A stretch of 64,000 nucleotides of DNA from Limenecus sp048360435. GTDB lineage: Bacteria > Cyanobacteriota > Vampirovibrionia > Gastranaerophilales > Gastranaerophilaceae. The notes beneath the pieces are model-generated. The model saw only the letters and a list, made by a program, of their open reading frames with translations, had not been told where the DNA came from and searched no databases. The DNA is taken from assembly GCA_048360435.1 (NCBI GenBank), contig DBGCOP010000027.1, forward strand, positions 124,001 through 188,000, read 5' to 3'. The translations under genes and the position numbers were made by a program. Within the stretch, counting starts at the first letter, position 1; each line of letters begins with the position of its first letter. Positions 62,784-64,000 of the stretch are shown one piece after another.

Positions 62784-63284
62784 TTAAACAAGATCAAAAT
62801 CACCATGTTTTTTTAAATGTTCAATCAACCCTCCATCATTCAAGAGTTTTATCATTACATCAGGAAGTGGAGAAAATGTTATTTCTGTATTTTGAGTTAG
62901 ATTTTTGACTATGCCTTTTTTTATGTCAATTTCTAATTCATCTTGTGCATTTATTTTATCTGTGTCGCATTCTATCAACAAAAGACCTATGTTGATTGCA
63001 TTTCTATAAAATATGCGTGCAAATGATTTTGCTAATACCGCACTGACTCCTGCTATTTTAATAATTTGTGGAGCATGTTCTCTTGAAGACCCGAGTCCAA
63101 AATTGTTGCCGGCAACAACAAAGTCACCTTTTTTCATTTTTGATGCAAAAGTTTCGTCTGCATCTTCAAGAACATGTTTGGCAAATTCATTTAAATCTGA
63201 ACGCAGATGAAACAGTCTCCCCGGGGCAATATGATCTGTACTTATATTGTCACCGAATTTAAATGCTTTGCCTCTATATTCCAT
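62784..63284 (-). CDS. LeuD/aconitase-type hydro-lyase small subunit
   Basis: This 166-residue protein is the small (swivel) subunit of a two-part isopropylmalate isomerase or aconitase-like enzyme. The motif FGDNISTDHIAPGR near residue 10 and NNFGLGSSREHAP near 60 are those of the family. The partner large subunit is not in the window. Whether it serves leucine synthesis or a TCA-type aconitase step before the isocitrate dehydrogenase at 31307 cannot be told from sequence. I chose ATG at 63284, with TGGAGCG about 8 bases upstream; the frame could also start at 63299. Confidence 0.85.
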   Translation of the reverse strand: MEYRGKAFKFGDNISTDHIAPGRLFHLRSDLNEFAKHVLEDADETFASKMKKGDFVVAGNNFGLGSSREHAPQIIKIAGVSAVLAKSFARIFYRNAINIGLLLIECDTDKINAQDELEIDIKKGIVKNLTQNTEITFSPLPDVMIKLLNDGGLIEHLKKHGDFDLV

Positions 63285-63367
63285 AATATTGCGCTCCATT
63301 GTGCTAAATACATTTCAAATTATAACATTTTAAATACATACTAGCAAAAACTTTTATATTTCTGTTC

Positions 63368-63411
63368 AAAAACAAAAGACCGGTTAATTTTCAACCGGTC
63401 TTTTGTTTTTG
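63368..63411 (-). terminator. Terminator of the iron alcohol dehydrogenase gene
   Basis: A long stem, AACAAAAGACCGGTT pairing with AACCGGTCTTTTGTT, is flanked by A- and T-runs. It lies directly after the stop of the minus-strand gene at 63414. Confidence 0.9.
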
Positions 63412-63413
63412 TT

Positions 63414-64000
63414 TTATTTGCAAGGCTTCATTGATTCTTCATAAATTTGTTTTACACGCTCTTTTGTTGCTTCGTTAGGAGCAAGGCTCAATAAGAGGTC
63501 AAGAGAAGGTGTTGTAAAGCAAAGATCAACGAGTTTGTCTATATCTGCTTCTGTAAAGCCATCATCAGCAAGTTTTTGTGGAACTCCTACATCAGCAAGC
63601 CATTTTTCAACCATCTTAGCTGCTTTGTCAGCTTCATCGGGTGTTCCATTTAAGCCAGGAGCAATTGGCTCAAGAATATCAGCAAGTGTAGCTGCTTTAT
63701 CAGGATAAATTGCTTTAATTACAGCAGGCAATAGCATAGCCAGACCTAAGCCATGAGAGAGTTCGGGTTTTATTGCACTGAGCGGATGTTCGAGAGCGTG
63801 TGTGTAATGAAGCATACCATTGTCAAAACCAACCCCACCAAGCATTGATGCATATAAAAGATAATATCTCCATTCAGGATTTTCCAATTCTTCTGCTGCT
63901 TTTGGAAGGTATTTGGCAACGAGTCTTATTGTTTCTTTTGCTAAAGTGATTGAATAAGGAGATGCTACTTTTGATGTTGCTCCTTCAATTACATGGTTAA
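63414..64000 (-). CDS. Iron-containing alcohol dehydrogenase, C-terminal part (partial at window end)
   Basis: Group III (Fe-dependent) alcohol dehydrogenases convert aldehydes and alcohols with NAD(P)H, a usual way to get rid of electrons in fermentation. The frame is open to the window edge, so the N-terminal half is outside. The visible part has the metal-binding THALEHPLSA and, before it, the NHVIEGATSKVASP helix with its His. The 195 visible residues end with a helical domain, as in the family. An apparent start at 63887 is an internal TTG codon. The substrate (ethanol, butanol, lactaldehyde or propanediol) is not known. Confidence 0.92.
   Translation of the reverse strand, partial: NHVIEGATSKVASPYSITLAKETIRLVAKYLPKAAEELENPEWRYYLLYASMLGGVGFDNGMLHYTHALEHPLSAIKPELSHGLGLAMLLPAVIKAIYPDKAATLADILEPIAPGLNGTPDEADKAAKMVEKWLADVGVPQKLADDGFTEADIDKLVDLCFTTPSLDLLLSLAPNEATKERVKQIYEESMKPCK

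Noticed and set aside
63414..63887. A short stand-alone alcohol dehydrogenase starting at 63887
   Set aside because: That start is an internal TTG. The frame continues with family-conserved sequence to the window edge, so the gene is cut by the window and not truncated.

Overview
The window is AT-rich and reads as a chromosome segment of a non-photosynthetic, fermentative member of the cyanobacterial lineage (Melainabacteria/Gastranaerophilales type). The lineage call is an inference. It rests on four things: (1) an F-ATPase cluster that runs delta-alpha-gamma and then stops, with beta and epsilon absent, which is the split arrangement known from cyanobacteria; (2) a YidC with a long insertion between membrane segments 2 and 3, as I recall for cyanobacterial YidC; (3) diderm envelope genes (an AsmA-like giant protein and an OmpH/Skp chaperone); (4) anaerobic energy genes (pyruvate:ferredoxin oxidoreductase, membrane pyrophosphatase, an NfnA-like ferredoxin-NADP reductase subunit, an iron-dependent alcohol dehydrogenase). 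No photosynthesis gene, CRISPR array, insertion sequence or rRNA was seen.

Layout. 1-3.9 kb: end of the ATP synthase operon, a flavoprotein and a small Cys protein, closed by a terminator. 3.9-9.2 kb: an uncharacterised Gln-rich protein, rsmG, a NTPase-TPR protein and dapB. 9.2-15.0 kb: an accessory island between tRNA-Gln(CUG) and tRNA-Asn(GUU). It holds a secreted nuclease, two XRE regulators, a ParE-type toxin-antitoxin pair with a readable promoter and operator, a membrane protein, and a MuF-like protein with a possible toxin tail. A 21-bp copy of the tRNA-Asn 3' end and a GC-rich element lie next to it. 15.1-28 kb: housekeeping genes (mutS2, a phosphohexomutase, thiL-ispD, argS, ogt) with a matrixin-like protease, a DUF4013-type membrane protein and an orphan CpaE-like ATPase. 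28-36 kb: hppA, a candidate small RNA, isocitrate dehydrogenase, pncC, rqcP and several secreted or membrane proteins. 36-45 kb: the AsmA-like gene diverging from ompH, pyrimidine-nucleoside phosphorylase, and a run of lineage-type proteins that includes a paralogous pair and a zincin. 45-64 kb: PFOR, a GGDEF/HD-GYP enzyme, asd-queA, carbonic anhydrase, yidC, trkA-trkH, an M16 protease pair, a PilZ protein, a TPR protein, a thioesterase, a LeuD/aconitase-type small subunit, and the end of an iron alcohol dehydrogenase.

How the genes work together. PFOR makes acetyl-CoA and reduced ferredoxin. The NfnA-like protein could link ferredoxin to NAD(P)H, and the alcohol dehydrogenase could reoxidise NADH. 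ATP synthase and the pyrophosphatase share the proton gradient, and TrkAH uses ion gradients to import potassium. Asd and DapB are two steps of lysine/diaminopimelate synthesis. The GGDEF/HD-GYP enzyme and the PilZ protein could form a c-di-GMP circuit. The least explained parts are the tRNA-flanked island, the orphan terminator near 31.3 kb, and the uncharacterised membrane and protease genes at 34-44.8 kb.
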